Part shown: one piece after another, positions 25,348 to 34,487 of the stretch | Layout of the letters: the number at the start of each line of letters is the position of its first letter | Numbering within the stretch: the first letter of the stretch is position 1 | Source: Elioraea sp. | GTDB lineage: Bacteria; Pseudomonadota; Alphaproteobacteria; Acetobacterales; Acetobacteraceae | Length of the DNA: 64,000 nt | Reading direction: 5' to 3' | Assembly: GCF_022842375.1 (NCBI RefSeq) | Contig: NZ_JALHPR010000014.1 | Span: 1-64,000 of the forward strand | The notes under the pieces: model-generated | Seen by the model: the letters and a program-made list of their open reading frames with translations, nothing else | Databases searched by the model: none | Told to the model about the DNA's origin: nothing | Program-made: the position numbers and the translations under genes

Positions 25348-26229
25348 TCAGGGGACGGCAGGCGCGATCGTGACGGAACCTTCCGCCGCACGGTCGCCGT
25401 CGGTCACGGTCACGCGCAGCACCGTGCCGGGCCGCACCAGCGGCGGGTGGACGGTGATCGCGAAGTGGGCCTCGCGCCCACCATCGGCCAGCGTCACGAC
25501 GGGACGCGGCAGGTCAGGCCGGCGCTGCCCCGGCGCGAGCGGCCATTCGAGGAAGAGATCAGGGGCGGCGAAGGGGGCGGCGCCGCGCACGATCACCGAG
25601 AGCCCGCGCGGTTCCGACCGGGCGCTGAGAGCGAGCCCGCGTGACGCCGCATCGCCCGGCAGGCGGGTGTGCGACAGGGCGATCAGCGCCGCTTCCGCCG
25701 TCGGTGCCGGCGCCCCCGCCGGGAGATCGAGGCTGAGCGTCGCCTCGCCCGGGATGCACACCTCGCGGCAGATCAGGTAGGCGACGGAGAGCCTGGCCGC
25801 GAGCGCCTCGCCAGGCCGTGCAAGAGTGGCCGTGACCGGAAACAGCACCTCGTCGCGGTAGCCGTAGCTTTGCTGGCCGAAGCTTTCGAAGCGCATCGGC
25901 GCAGGCCATTGCATCGTGACGTCGGCAAGGTTGTCGCTTCCCGCCCAGTCGAGCTGCGGCGGCAGGCCTGCGGCACCGGGCGTGCGCCAGTAGATGTGCC
26001 AGCCCTCGGCGATCCGCACCGCGAGCGCGAGAGAGGCGGTGCCTGCCCCAGGTGCCACCGCCGTCTCGGCGGAGAGCAGCGCGAACTCGGCCTCGTCACC
26101 CTGCACCCAGGAGGCGGGCCCGGCTGTGGCGTCACCAGGGCCCATGCCACCAGCGCCCAGGATCGCCGCGGAGAGCAGCGCGACGGCAAACGCGGCACGC
26201 GGAATGGTTGTGCTGGAGTGTGTTCTCAT
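25348..26229 (-). CDS. Stand-alone DsbD N-terminal-like periplasmic protein
   Basis: A 293-residue protein beginning with a probable signal peptide (AAFAVALLSAAILGAGGMG). It is related to the nDsbD domain: HIYWRTPGAAGLPPQLDW near residue 75, and YLICREVCIPGEATLSLDL near 150 with a Cys-x3-Cys pair. Full-length DsbD carries reducing equivalents from the cytoplasm to periplasmic thiols. Here the membrane and thioredoxin domains are absent, so it would be an accessory thiol-disulfide protein or need a partner encoded elsewhere. It is divergent from yqgE. The start at 26229 puts the signal peptide at the N-terminus. Confidence 0.85.
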   Translation of the reverse strand: MRTHSSTTIPRAAFAVALLSAAILGAGGMGPGDATAGPASWVQGDEAEFALLSAETAVAPGAGTASLALAVRIAEGWHIYWRTPGAAGLPPQLDWAGSDNLADVTMQWPAPMRFESFGQQSYGYRDEVLFPVTATLARPGEALAARLSVAYLICREVCIPGEATLSLDLPAGAPAPTAEAALIALSHTRLPGDAASRGLALSARSEPRGLSVIVRGAAPFAAPDLFLEWPLAPGQRRPDLPRPVVTLADGGREAHFAITVHPPLVRPGTVLRVTVTDGDRAAEGSVTIAPAVP

Positions 26230-26363
26230 CGCGCTTGACCCTGGCCGGGTGCGCGGGCGAGGACAAGCGGCGTCCAGCCCCGCTCGCGCCGGATTGACCA
26301 GGGAGGGCTCCGGCGTGCCCTGCCGCACTTGCCCTCGGCGACGAACACGCCAACATCCCCACC

Positions 26364-26957
26364 ATGGGCGAGGCCAGGATGACACGCGAACATGATGGTG
26401 GCGAAGGCTACCTGACCGGCCAGCTCCTGGTCGCGATGCCAGCGATGCGCGACCCGCGATTCGCCCAGGCCGTCGTGTTCATCTGCGCGCACACCGCCGA
26501 CAGTGCCATGGGCATCGTCATCAACCGCCCGCTCGATGGGCTCACTTTCGATGCGCTGCTCGAACAACTGAAGGTCGCTCCCGCCCCTCCCGCCCGCCGC
26601 ATCCGCATGCATGCCGGCGGGCCTGTCGAGACCGGCAAGGGATTCGTGCTGCACACGACCGACTGGGTGCGGGACGGTTCGCTGAAGGTCGATGGCCGCT
26701 TCGCCCTCTCCTCCTCGATCGACGTGCTGCGCGCCTTCGCCCGTGGCGAGGGGCCGAGGCAGGGCATGCTCGCGCTCGGCTATGCCGGCTGGGGGGCGGG
26801 GCAGCTCGACGAGGAGATCCTGCAGAACGCCTGGCTTTCGGTGCCGGCGGACGAGGCGTTCGTCTTCGCGGGCGAACCTGGTGCGATGTGGCGCGGCGCG
26901 CTCTCGATGCTGAAGGTCGACCCGCTGCTGCTGTCAGGGGCCGCCGGCCGGGCCTGA
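26364..26957 (+). CDS. YqgE/AlgH family protein
   Basis: A 197-residue protein of the UPF0301 (YqgE/AlgH) family. YLTGQLLVAMPAMRDPRFAQ, MGIVINRPLDGLTFDALLEQ, MHAGGPVETGKGFVLH and ALGYAGWGAGQLDEEI are diagnostic. The biochemical function is not established. Its stop overlaps the 3' end of the convergent MFS gene by 24 bases. Confidence 0.95.
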   Translation: MGEARMTREHDGGEGYLTGQLLVAMPAMRDPRFAQAVVFICAHTADSAMGIVINRPLDGLTFDALLEQLKVAPAPPARRIRMHAGGPVETGKGFVLHTTDWVRDGSLKVDGRFALSSSIDVLRAFARGEGPRQGMLALGYAGWGAGQLDEEILQNAWLSVPADEAFVFAGEPGAMWRGALSMLKVDPLLLSGAAGRA

Positions 26958-28151
26958 GGCACTCCCGCGGCGCCCGGCGACCAGGATCGCCTGGCAGAGC
27001 GTGGCGAAGGCCAGCATCAGCGCAGCCGTCGCCACGCCGCTGCCCGTTTCGAGTGCCGCGACCGCGACCGTCGCCACCGCCCCCGCCGCCATCTGGATCG
27101 CGCCCGAGAGCCCCGATGCCGCACCCGCCGACTGTGGCCGCACGCTGACGGCAGCTGCCATCGCGTTCGCCTGCGCCACGCCATTGCCGAGCGCCATCAG
27201 CATCGCCGGGGCGAACAGGTTCACGAGCGAGGGTGGGCGGAGCAGGATCAGCGCCAGCGCGAGACCGGCCGAGACGAAGGTGACGGCCGTTCCAAGCGAC
27301 AGCAGTTTGATCACGCCGAGCCTGACCGCGAGCCTTGCGGTGACGAAGTTCCCCGCCGCGTAGGCCAGCGAGACCAGCATGAAGCCGAGGCCATAGGCCG
27401 TCGCCGGCAGGCCGAGGCCGCGCACGACGACGAAGGGCGCACCGCCGAGGAAGGCGAAGAACACGGCGGACGATGTCGCGAAGCACCCGGCATAGACGCC
27501 AAACGCAGGCGTGCGGAGCAGCACCAGGCTCGACGCCACGACGCTGCCGAACCCGCCATGCTGCGTGCCCTGCTCGTGCCTGAGCGTTTCCGGCAGCCGC
27601 AGCAGCACCGCGATGAGCAGCACGAGACCGGCAAGACCGGGCAGCACCATCAGCGACCGCCAGCCGAACGCATCATCGAGCAGCGCACCCATGATGGGGG
27701 CGAGCATCGGGGCAACCGTCATGCCCATGAACACGTAGGCCATGACGGATGCGGAACGGTCACGCGGGTAGCAGTCGCGGATCATCGCGCGTGCCAGCAC
27801 CATGCCGGAACAGGCACCGATCGCCTGCAGCGCGCGGGCGGCGATCAGCCCGCCGATCGATTGCGCCAGCGTGCCGAGCACGGAGGCGGCGAGGAAGATG
27901 ACCAGCCCCGCAATCGCCATCGGCCGCCTGCCGTAACGATCCGACAGCGGCCCGTAGGCGAGCTGGCCCACCGCGACGCCGAGCAGGTAGACGGTGAGCG
28001 TGAGCTGCGCCGTCGCGGCCGGCACGGCGAAGCTCGCCGCGAGGCCGGGAATGGCGGGTACGACGATCTGCAGGCTGAGTGGCCCGATCGCGGTGATGAG
28101 CACGAGCAACCAGGCCGGCGGGGGGGCCGCCTGCGGCGTCGGATCAGCCAT
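26934..28151 (-). CDS. MFS multidrug efflux transporter, Bcr/CflA type
   Basis: A 405-residue, 12-helix drug:proton antiporter. Motif A YGPLSDRYGRRPMAI is intact after helix 2, and the motif C-like stretch in helix 5 (GMTVAPMLAPIMGALLDD) marks drug-H+ antiporters of the Bcr/CflA group. The substrate is unknown. The ATG at 28151 starts just before helix 1; a longer in-frame start would add an unlikely basic leader. It lies 31 bases downstream of the HAD gene. Confidence 0.92.
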   Translation of the reverse strand: MADPTPQAAPPPAWLLVLITAIGPLSLQIVVPAIPGLAASFAVPAATAQLTLTVYLLGVAVGQLAYGPLSDRYGRRPMAIAGLVIFLAASVLGTLAQSIGGLIAARALQAIGACSGMVLARAMIRDCYPRDRSASVMAYVFMGMTVAPMLAPIMGALLDDAFGWRSLMVLPGLAGLVLLIAVLLRLPETLRHEQGTQHGGFGSVVASSLVLLRTPAFGVYAGCFATSSAVFFAFLGGAPFVVVRGLGLPATAYGLGFMLVSLAYAAGNFVTARLAVRLGVIKLLSLGTAVTFVSAGLALALILLRPPSLVNLFAPAMLMALGNGVAQANAMAAAVSVRPQSAGAASGLSGAIQMAAGAVATVAVAALETGSGVATAALMLAFATLCQAILVAGRRGSASGPAGGP

Positions 28152-28182
28152 GCCCAACGCTAGCCAATTGCGGCGTGCGACG

Positions 28183-29073
28183 CTACCAGCGGAAGGCGGG
28201 AAGCACGGCAGTGGGCGAAAGCCCGTCGGCCGCGGCGCGCGCCGTCGCCGCGGCAGCATCGGGCAGCTCGCCCTCGGCAAGGCCGAGTTCCTCGGCATGG
28301 ATGCCGCCGAGCACCCACGCGGAGGCGATGCCGACGGCCTTCGCACCCGCGATGTCGGTGCGCAGCGCATCGCCGACCGCGAGGATGCGATCAGGCGCGA
28401 GGCCTAGCAAGGCGAACACGCGCGGATAGATCGCGGGGTCGGGCTTGCCGAGGCTGCGCACATCGCCGCCCATCGCTGCATATTCCTGCGCCAGCGCACC
28501 GGCGCAGATCACGCGCACGCCGCCGCGGATCACCTCGAGGTCCGGGTTGGCGCAGATCATCGGCAGCTTCGCCGCATGGCAGGCACCGAGAACAGAGGCG
28601 AAATCCGCGACACTCTGCCCGGACTGATGGTCATCGGGCCCGGTGTTCAGCACGAAGTCCGCCTCGGCCGGCGTCCCGACGCGGGTGAGAGGCAGGCCCT
28701 CGATCACGTTGCGGTCACGCTCCGGCCCGAGATGGAACACGCGCGTGCCGAGGGCCGCGAACCAGGGATCGTCACGGTCACGCAACGCCAGGTGCGTCGC
28801 CTCGCCGGAAGTGAGGATGCCGTCATAGAGGTCATCGGCGATGCCCATCGCGCGCATCGCGGCCTGTGCTGCCGCCGCCCGCCGCGGAGCGTTGGACAGC
28901 AGCACCGACCGCTTGCCGGCCGCCTTCATCCGCGCCAGGCAATCGACCGCACCGGGGTACGGCTGCACCCCGTCATGCACCACGCCCCAGAGGTCGAGGA
29001 TGAAGCCGTCGTATCGTTCCGCAAGCGGAGCGAAGCCCGCGAGAACGCTGAGCCTCGGCTGCACGTCATGCAT
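28183..29073 (-). CDS. HAD-superfamily class IIA hydrolase (TIGR01459-like)
   Basis: A 296-residue phosphatase-type protein. Motif I is FILDLWGVVHDGVQPYPGA, where the usual second Asp is Trp; DxWGV is typical of this family. Motif II is LLSNAPRR. The C-terminal Mg-binding GKPDPAIYPRVF and AVGDALRTDIAGA complete the fold. The substrate is unknown. It overlaps the upstream pyrD by 8 bases, so the genes are cotranscribed. Confidence 0.9.
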   Translation of the reverse strand: MHDVQPRLSVLAGFAPLAERYDGFILDLWGVVHDGVQPYPGAVDCLARMKAAGKRSVLLSNAPRRAAAAQAAMRAMGIADDLYDGILTSGEATHLALRDRDDPWFAALGTRVFHLGPERDRNVIEGLPLTRVGTPAEADFVLNTGPDDHQSGQSVADFASVLGACHAAKLPMICANPDLEVIRGGVRVICAGALAQEYAAMGGDVRSLGKPDPAIYPRVFALLGLAPDRILAVGDALRTDIAGAKAVGIASAWVLGGIHAEELGLAEGELPDAAAATARAAADGLSPTAVLPAFRW

Positions 29074-30136
29074 CGTGAATGTCCTTGTCGGCGCCGATGG
29101 CCTGGTCGATCCGCGTGAACCCGTCGCGCGCGAGAAGTGCTGCGAGCTCGGCAACGATGCGCGCGGGCAGCGCAGGCCCGGCATAGGCCATGGCAGTGTA
29201 GAGCTGAACGAGCGTCGCGCCGGCGCGGAGCTTCGCATACGCATCCGCCCCGCTCGCCACCCCGCCCGCGCCGACGAGGACGAGACGGCCGGCAGCGATC
29301 CGCGCGGCGGCACGCAGCAGCGCGGTGGACGGCGCAAAGAGGGGGCGGCCGGAGAGGCCACCCGTCTCGCCCTTGTTCCGCCCGCGCAGCGAGGCCGGCC
29401 GTGCGATCGTCGTGTTGCTGATGATCAGCCCCGCCGCCCCTTCGGCGAGCGCCGTCTCGATGATCGGCCCGAGCGCCTCGCGGTCAAGGTCAGGTGCGAT
29501 CTTCACCAGGACGGGTACCGACTTGCCCGCGCGCGCGAGGCCCGCACGTGCGGCGGCGAGAAGCTCGGCCAGCCGCCCTGCCGCCTGGAGGTCGCGCAAA
29601 CCCGGCGTATTGGGGGATGAGATGTTGACCGTGACATAGTCGCCGTACCGCGCACCACCCTCGACCATGAGGCCATAGTCGCGCGCGGCGTCGTCGCAGT
29701 CCTTGTTGATGCCGACATTCACGCCGAGCGGGCCGGAAAGCGCGCCTTCGCCGCGCAATGCCGCGAGGCGGGCCGACACGACGTCCCACCCCTCGTTGTT
29801 GAAGCCGTTGCGGTTGATCACCGCATCGTCCTTGGGGAGTCGGAACAGGCGCGGGCGCGGGTTGCCCACCTGCGGCCGTGGCGTGATCGTGCCGACCTCG
29901 ACGAAGCCGAAGCCCAGGTCCAGCAGCGGCCGGGCCGCCACGGCATTCTTGTCGAATCCCGCGGCGAGGCCGAGCGGGTTGGGGAAGCGAAGCCCCATCG
30001 CCTCGACCGGCAGGGCCGGCGCGGTGATGCGCCCCGCCAGCCCCGCCTTCAGCGCGCGCAGCGCAAGGAGATGGGCGGTCTCGGGGTCAAGCAGCCGCGT
30101 GAGCGGCATCAGGGATGAGGCGATGGCAGGTGTCAT
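29066..30136 (-). CDS. pyrD: Dihydroorotate dehydrogenase (quinone), class 2
   Basis: A 356-residue membrane-associated flavoenzyme of pyrimidine synthesis that passes electrons to quinone. The N-terminal helical extension and signatures GLAAGFDKNAVAARPLLDLG, FGFVEVGTITPRPQ, INRNGFNNEGWD, VNISSPNTPGLR (active-site Ser) and ISNTTIARP mark the class 2 type. GGGGAC precedes the ATG at 30136. It is followed in the same transcript by a HAD hydrolase and is divergent from a DMT exporter. Confidence 0.97.
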   Translation of the reverse strand: MTPAIASSLMPLTRLLDPETAHLLALRALKAGLAGRITAPALPVEAMGLRFPNPLGLAAGFDKNAVAARPLLDLGFGFVEVGTITPRPQVGNPRPRLFRLPKDDAVINRNGFNNEGWDVVSARLAALRGEGALSGPLGVNVGINKDCDDAARDYGLMVEGGARYGDYVTVNISSPNTPGLRDLQAAGRLAELLAAARAGLARAGKSVPVLVKIAPDLDREALGPIIETALAEGAAGLIISNTTIARPASLRGRNKGETGGLSGRPLFAPSTALLRAAARIAAGRLVLVGAGGVASGADAYAKLRAGATLVQLYTAMAYAGPALPARIVAELAALLARDGFTRIDQAIGADKDIHDA

Positions 30137-30245
30137 GCGGTCCCCTATCTGCCAGCGCCGGCGCCGCCGCGCCAGCCCACCAGGACACACGCTTGCCCCG
30201 ACACTCGCTTGCCTGGGGGCCGGGGGGCGGGCATGACGGGCGCGC

Positions 30246-31151
30246 ATGGGAAACGTCACCGCGCGCGGGAGCCTTCTCGGGCCTCTGCTCATCATCCTCG
30301 CCATCGCGCTGTTCTCGGCCAATGACGTGGCGATGAAGCTGCTGTCGTCGGGCCACAGCGCTTCGCAGGTGATCACCTGGCGCTGTACGGTCGCACTCCT
30401 GCTGATGGGCCCGCCAGCGGCAGTGCAGATCATCCGTGCGGGCGGGATGTCGCGCGCGCGGCTCAGGCTCCAGCTCATCCGTGGCGCGCTGATCCACTGC
30501 TCGGGCCTCACCTTCTTCGTCGCCTTCGCGCGCCTGCCGCTGTTCGATGCCTATGTCGTGTTCTTCTCGGCGCCCTTCGTGACACTCGCCCTCGTCAGGC
30601 TGATGCTGGGTGAGCGTGTGTCGCGCGCTGCCTGGGGCTGGGCCACGCTCGGCTTCGCGGGCGTCGCACTGGCACTCGCGCAGGGCCTGTCCGGGCGCGG
30701 CGACGTGGTTGGCTATCTCGCCGCCGGGGCCGGCACCTTCGCCTACGCGATGCTGATGGTGGTCACGCGCAGGCTCGGGTCCGAGACGCGGCTGGCGGAG
30801 GGGATGGCGATCCCGGCACTGCTCGGCATCATCGCGATCGGCCCGTTCGCGGCCGTCGACTGGACGATGCCGACGCTCCCCGATGCAGGGCTGCTCTCCC
30901 TCACCGGCACGCTATGGGCTGCGGGCAACCTTGCCCTTGCCGCCGCGATCCGCGTCGCCTCGCCCGCACGGCTCGCGCCGTATGACTTCACGGCGATGCT
31001 GTGGGCGGTGATCTATGACGCGGTGTTCTTCGCGACGTTCCCGGGCGCGCTCGAACTCGCGGGCGCGGGCGTGGTGCTCGCCGCCTGCCTCGGCCACGCG
31101 CGATCCGATGCCATCACCGAATCACGGCGTGCCGGGGCGAAGCGCGCGTGA
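30246..31151 (+). CDS. DMT superfamily (EamA) transporter
   Basis: A 301-residue membrane protein with about ten helices in two EamA halves. The first begins LLIILAIALFSANDVAMKLL; the second follows AAGAGTFAYAMLMVVTRRL. The family exports amino acids, purines or other small metabolites; which one is unknown. The stop is one base from the stop of the convergent gloA. Confidence 0.9.
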   Translation: MGNVTARGSLLGPLLIILAIALFSANDVAMKLLSSGHSASQVITWRCTVALLLMGPPAAVQIIRAGGMSRARLRLQLIRGALIHCSGLTFFVAFARLPLFDAYVVFFSAPFVTLALVRLMLGERVSRAAWGWATLGFAGVALALAQGLSGRGDVVGYLAAGAGTFAYAMLMVVTRRLGSETRLAEGMAIPALLGIIAIGPFAAVDWTMPTLPDAGLLSLTGTLWAAGNLALAAAIRVASPARLAPYDFTAMLWAVIYDAVFFATFPGALELAGAGVVLAACLGHARSDAITESRRAGAKRA

Positions 31152-31152
31152 G

Positions 31153-31545
31153 CTACTTTCGCTCGATCAGCTCGATCTTGTAGCCGTCGGGGTCCTCGAC
31201 GAAGGCAATCACGGTGGTGCCGAACTTCACCGGCCCAGGCTCGCGCGTGATCCTGGCCCCGCCTTTCCTGAGCGCCTCACAGGTGGCGTAGATGTCGGGA
31301 ACGCCGATCGCGAGATGGCCGAACGCCGTGCCCGGCTCGTACTTGTCGACGCCGTAGTTGTAGGTGAGCTCGATCACCGCGCTGCTCTTCTCGTCGCCGT
31401 AGCCGACGAAGGCGAGCGTGTACTTGCCGTCCGGCACGTCGTTGCGGCGAAGCTCCTTCATGCCGAGGTGCTTGGTGTAGAATTCGATCGACCGCTCGAG
31501 GTCGCCGACCCTGATCATCGTGTGCAGGAAGCGCGGTTCGGCCAT
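31153..31545 (-). CDS. gloA: Lactoylglutathione lyase (glyoxalase I)
   Basis: A 130-residue metalloenzyme that isomerises the methylglyoxal-glutathione adduct to lactoylglutathione. The metal ligands of the short, Ni-type bacterial enzyme are in place: His8, Glu59 ([10 protein letters not shown]), His77 (AFGHLAIGV) and Glu125 ([10 protein letters not shown]). [16 protein letters not shown] is also canonical. Confidence 0.97.
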   Translation of the reverse strand: MAEPRFLHTMIRVGDLERSIEFYTKHLGMKELRRNDVPDGKYTLAFVGYGDEKSSAVIELTYNYGVDKYEPGTAFGHLAIGVPDIYATCEALRKGGARITREPGPVKFGTTVIAFVEDPDGYKIELIERK

Positions 31546-31581
31546 GGCCTGTTCTCCCGTTGCTGTTGCGGCGGACTTTGC

Positions 31582-32079
31582 TCAAGGCCCGGCGGGCTGT
31601 CCACCCGCGTCACGGCGCGGCACCACGAGCGTGGCGATCATCTCCTGCGCCACCTCGCCGCGCTGGTTCAGCGTGACGTTCCGGATGCGCACCAAGCCGC
31701 GATCGGGCTTCGACGCCGAGGGGCGCACCGACAGCACCTCCGTCTCGACGTGGAGGATATCGCCTGGCCGCGTCGGGACCGGCCAGCGCAGCTGCTCGAC
31801 GCCCGCCCCGACGAGCCCGCCCGCGATGCGCAGCGGCCCATCGACGAACAGCCGCATCGAGTGGCAGGCGGTGTGCCAGCCGCTGGCCGCAAGCCCGCCG
31901 AAGATGCTCGCTGACGCAGCGGCGGAATCGAGGTGGAAGGGCTGCGGGTCCCAGGCGGCCGCGAAGGCGGTGATCGCGGCTCCGTCGATCACGGCGCTCG
32001 CGCTCCGGTAGACCTGCCCCGCGGCCAGGTCCTCGAGCGCGAGCGCCGCCCTGTCCTCGCTCAGGCCGTCGTTGCTCAG
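31582..32079 (-). CDS. MaoC family dehydratase (R-specific hydratase-like), probable CTG start
   Basis: About 165 residues of hot-dog fold with the hydratase 2 signature QPFHLDSAAASASIFGGLAA and SGWHTACHSMRLF, as in acyl-CoA enoyl hydratases. No ATG, GTG or TTG lies at a sensible place. The ATG opening the frame at 32253 sits deep inside the overlapping molybdoenzyme gene. The best start is the CTG at 32079: it forms CTGA with the upstream stop (TGA 32078-32076) and has GAAGG about 5 bases upstream. Cotranscribed and probably coupled with the molybdopterin subunit gene. Confidence 0.8.
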   Translation of the reverse strand: MSNDGLSEDRAALALEDLAAGQVYRSASAVIDGAAITAFAAAWDPQPFHLDSAAASASIFGGLAASGWHTACHSMRLFVDGPLRIAGGLVGAGVEQLRWPVPTRPGDILHVETEVLSVRPSASKPDRGLVRIRNVTLNQRGEVAQEMIATLVVPRRDAGGQPAGP

Positions 32080-34400
32080 GCTGCCTTCGCCGCCGACAGC
32101 GCGCGCCAGAGGCGCTCGGGCGTCACCGGCATGTCCATGTGCGTCACGCCATCCTCGGCCAGCGCATCGATCACCGCGTTCATCACCGCCGGCGGGCTGC
32201 CGACCGCGCCGGCCTCGCCGGCGCCCTTCACGCCGAGCGGATTCGTGGTGCACGGGATCTCGATGAGGTCGACCTCGATGTCGGGCAGGTCATCGGCGCG
32301 CGGCAGGCAGTAGTCCATGAACGAACCCGCGACGAGCTGGCCGCTCTCGGGGTCGTACACGGTGTTCTCGTACACCGCCTGGCCGATGCCCTGCGCCACG
32401 CCGCCATGCACCTGGCCGCGCACGATCAGCGGGTTGATGGCATGGCCCACGTCGTCGACCACGAGATAGCGCGCGATATCGAGGACGCCGGTCGCCGGGT
32501 CGATCTCCACCTCGGCGATGTGGCAGCCGTTCGGGAAGGTGTGCGCCGGGATCTCGGCCACCTCGGCGGCATCGAGCAGCGTCGCGTCGAGGCCGGACGC
32601 TGCCTTCTTCCGCTGCGTCTCGGCAAGCTCGAGGATGCCCATGCCACGGTCGGTGCCGATGACGGAGAAGGTGCCGTTCTCGAACACGATGTCTGGCACC
32701 GCAGCCTCCAGCACCTCGGACGCTGCCTGCTTGCCCTTCTCCACCACCGTCGCGGTGGTGGCGAGGATGGCCGTGCCCTCGGAGTAGAGGCTGCGCGCTC
32801 CCCCGGTACCGCCTCCGCTCGGAGCGGAGTCGGAGTCGCCTTGAAGCACGCGGATGCGGTCGTGCGGGATGCCGAGCTCGCTCGCCGTCAGCATGATGTA
32901 GGCGGTCTCGTGGCCCTGGCCGGTCGACTGCGTGCCGACCAGGACGTCGACCATGCCGTCATCGGCGAAGCGGATCTCGGCCCGTTCGCTCGGCGCCCCG
33001 CCCGTCGCCTCGAGATAGTAGGCAAGGCCGATGCCGCGCCGCTTGCCGCGGCGGGCCGCCTCCTGCTTCCGCTGCGCGAAGCCGGCCCAGTCGGCCTTCT
33101 TCAGCGCGGCATCCATGACGGTGACGAAATCACCGCTGTCATAGGTCGCCCCCGTCGGCGTCTTCCACGGCATGGCGGAGGGCGGCACGATGTTGCGCTT
33201 GCGGAGTTCGACACGGTCGATGCCGAGCTCACGCGCGGCACTGTCGATGAGCCGCTCGACCAGGTAGTTCGCCTCGGGCCGCCCGGCACCGCGATAGGCA
33301 TCGACCGGCACGGTGTTCGTCACCACGCCGAGCACGTTCACGTGGATCGCACGGAAGCCGTACACGCTCGGCAGCACCTTGGAGCCCGCGCCCGTCGGGA
33401 TGAACGGCGCGAAGGTGGAAAGATAGGCGCCCATGTTGGCAAGCGTCTTCGTCCTGAGCGCGAGGAACCGCCCGTCCTTGTCCACCGCGAGCTCGCCGGA
33501 CGTGATGTTGTCGCGGCCATGGGTGTCGGACAGGAACGCCTCGGAGCGGTCGGAGATCCACTTCACCGGGCGGCCGACGTCGCGCGCCGCGACCGTCACC
33601 ATCACATGTTCTGGGTAGAGGTAGAGCTTCATGCCGAAGCCGCCGCCGACATCGGGGGTGATGACGCGGAACTGCTCCTGCGGCAGCTTGAAGACCTCTT
33701 CGGCCATCAGGCGGCGGACGAGCCACGAGCCCTGCGTGCAGGTATGCAGCGTGAAGCGGCCGCTGTCCTTGTCATGCTCGGCCACCGCACCGCGGCCCTC
33801 CATCGAGGCGACGACGACGCGGTTGTTGACCACCGTCAGCTTCGCGACATGCGCGGCGGAGGCGAACAGCCTGTCGGTCTCGGCCCGGTCGCCCGTTTCC
33901 CAATCAAAACAGAGATTGCCCTTCGCGCTGTCCCACACCTGCGGCTGGCCGGGGTTCATCGCGGTGGCAAGGTCGGTCGCGGACGGCAGGATGTCATAGT
34001 CGACCGCGATCGCCTCGGCGCCGTCCTTGGCGGCCTGGTACGTGTCGGCCACCACGAAGGCCACCGGATCGCCGACATGCCGGACATGGCCGATGGCGAG
34101 AGCGGGCCGCGGCGTCTCCGCGCGGGCGGAGCCGTCGCGGTTCTTGAGTGGGATGGCGCAGGGGACGTCGCCCAGCCCCATCGCGCGCAGGTCAGGCCCG
34201 GTATAGACGGCCAGCACGCCCGGCACTGCGAGCGCCGGCGCCTTGTCGATGCCCGTGATCGCGGCATGGGCATGGGGGCTGCGCAGCACCACGCCGAAGG
34301 CCTGGCCGGGGAGGCTGATGTCGTCGGTGTACCGGCCGTTGCCGCGCAGGAGGCGCGGATCCTCGACACGGCGCATCGGCTGGCTCAGGCCGAACTTCAT
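32076..34400 (-). CDS. Xanthine dehydrogenase family, molybdopterin-binding (CoxL-like form II) subunit
   Basis: A 774-residue large subunit of a molybdenum hydroxylase. It has the N-terminal fold GQAFGVVLRSPHAHAAI, PDVGGGFGMK, and the active-site loop AYRGAGRPEANYL. The AYRGAGR form marks form II CoxL-like enzymes rather than true CO dehydrogenase (AYXCSFR). The C-terminal catalytic Glu lies in GVKGAGEAGAVGSPPA. Such enzymes normally work with a [2Fe-2S] and an FAD subunit; neither gene adjoins it. GGGGAGA precedes the ATG. A MaoC-like hydratase is coupled downstream. Substrate is unknown. Confidence 0.93.
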   Translation of the reverse strand: MKFGLSQPMRRVEDPRLLRGNGRYTDDISLPGQAFGVVLRSPHAHAAITGIDKAPALAVPGVLAVYTGPDLRAMGLGDVPCAIPLKNRDGSARAETPRPALAIGHVRHVGDPVAFVVADTYQAAKDGAEAIAVDYDILPSATDLATAMNPGQPQVWDSAKGNLCFDWETGDRAETDRLFASAAHVAKLTVVNNRVVVASMEGRGAVAEHDKDSGRFTLHTCTQGSWLVRRLMAEEVFKLPQEQFRVITPDVGGGFGMKLYLYPEHVMVTVAARDVGRPVKWISDRSEAFLSDTHGRDNITSGELAVDKDGRFLALRTKTLANMGAYLSTFAPFIPTGAGSKVLPSVYGFRAIHVNVLGVVTNTVPVDAYRGAGRPEANYLVERLIDSAARELGIDRVELRKRNIVPPSAMPWKTPTGATYDSGDFVTVMDAALKKADWAGFAQRKQEAARRGKRRGIGLAYYLEATGGAPSERAEIRFADDGMVDVLVGTQSTGQGHETAYIMLTASELGIPHDRIRVLQGDSDSAPSGGGTGGARSLYSEGTAILATTATVVEKGKQAASEVLEAAVPDIVFENGTFSVIGTDRGMGILELAETQRKKAASGLDATLLDAAEVAEIPAHTFPNGCHIAEVEIDPATGVLDIARYLVVDDVGHAINPLIVRGQVHGGVAQGIGQAVYENTVYDPESGQLVAGSFMDYCLPRADDLPDIEVDLIEIPCTTNPLGVKGAGEAGAVGSPPAVMNAVIDALAEDGVTHMDMPVTPERLWRALSAAKAA

Positions 34401-34448
34401 GGTCGGTCTCCCCGGGTGTGTGGCGTGGCATACAGCATGTGGCCGCAA

Positions 34449-34469
34449 GGGGGGGTTCGCCAAGCCCCC
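34449..34469 (-). terminator. Weak hairpin after the CPA2 antiporter gene
   Basis: GGGGG (34451-34455) can pair with CCCCC (34465-34469) around a 9-base loop in the 87-base gap between the antiporter and the molybdoenzyme genes. There is no T-tract, so termination is uncertain. Confidence 0.3.
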
Positions 34470-34487
34470 AGCGTGGTCTCACCCGAC

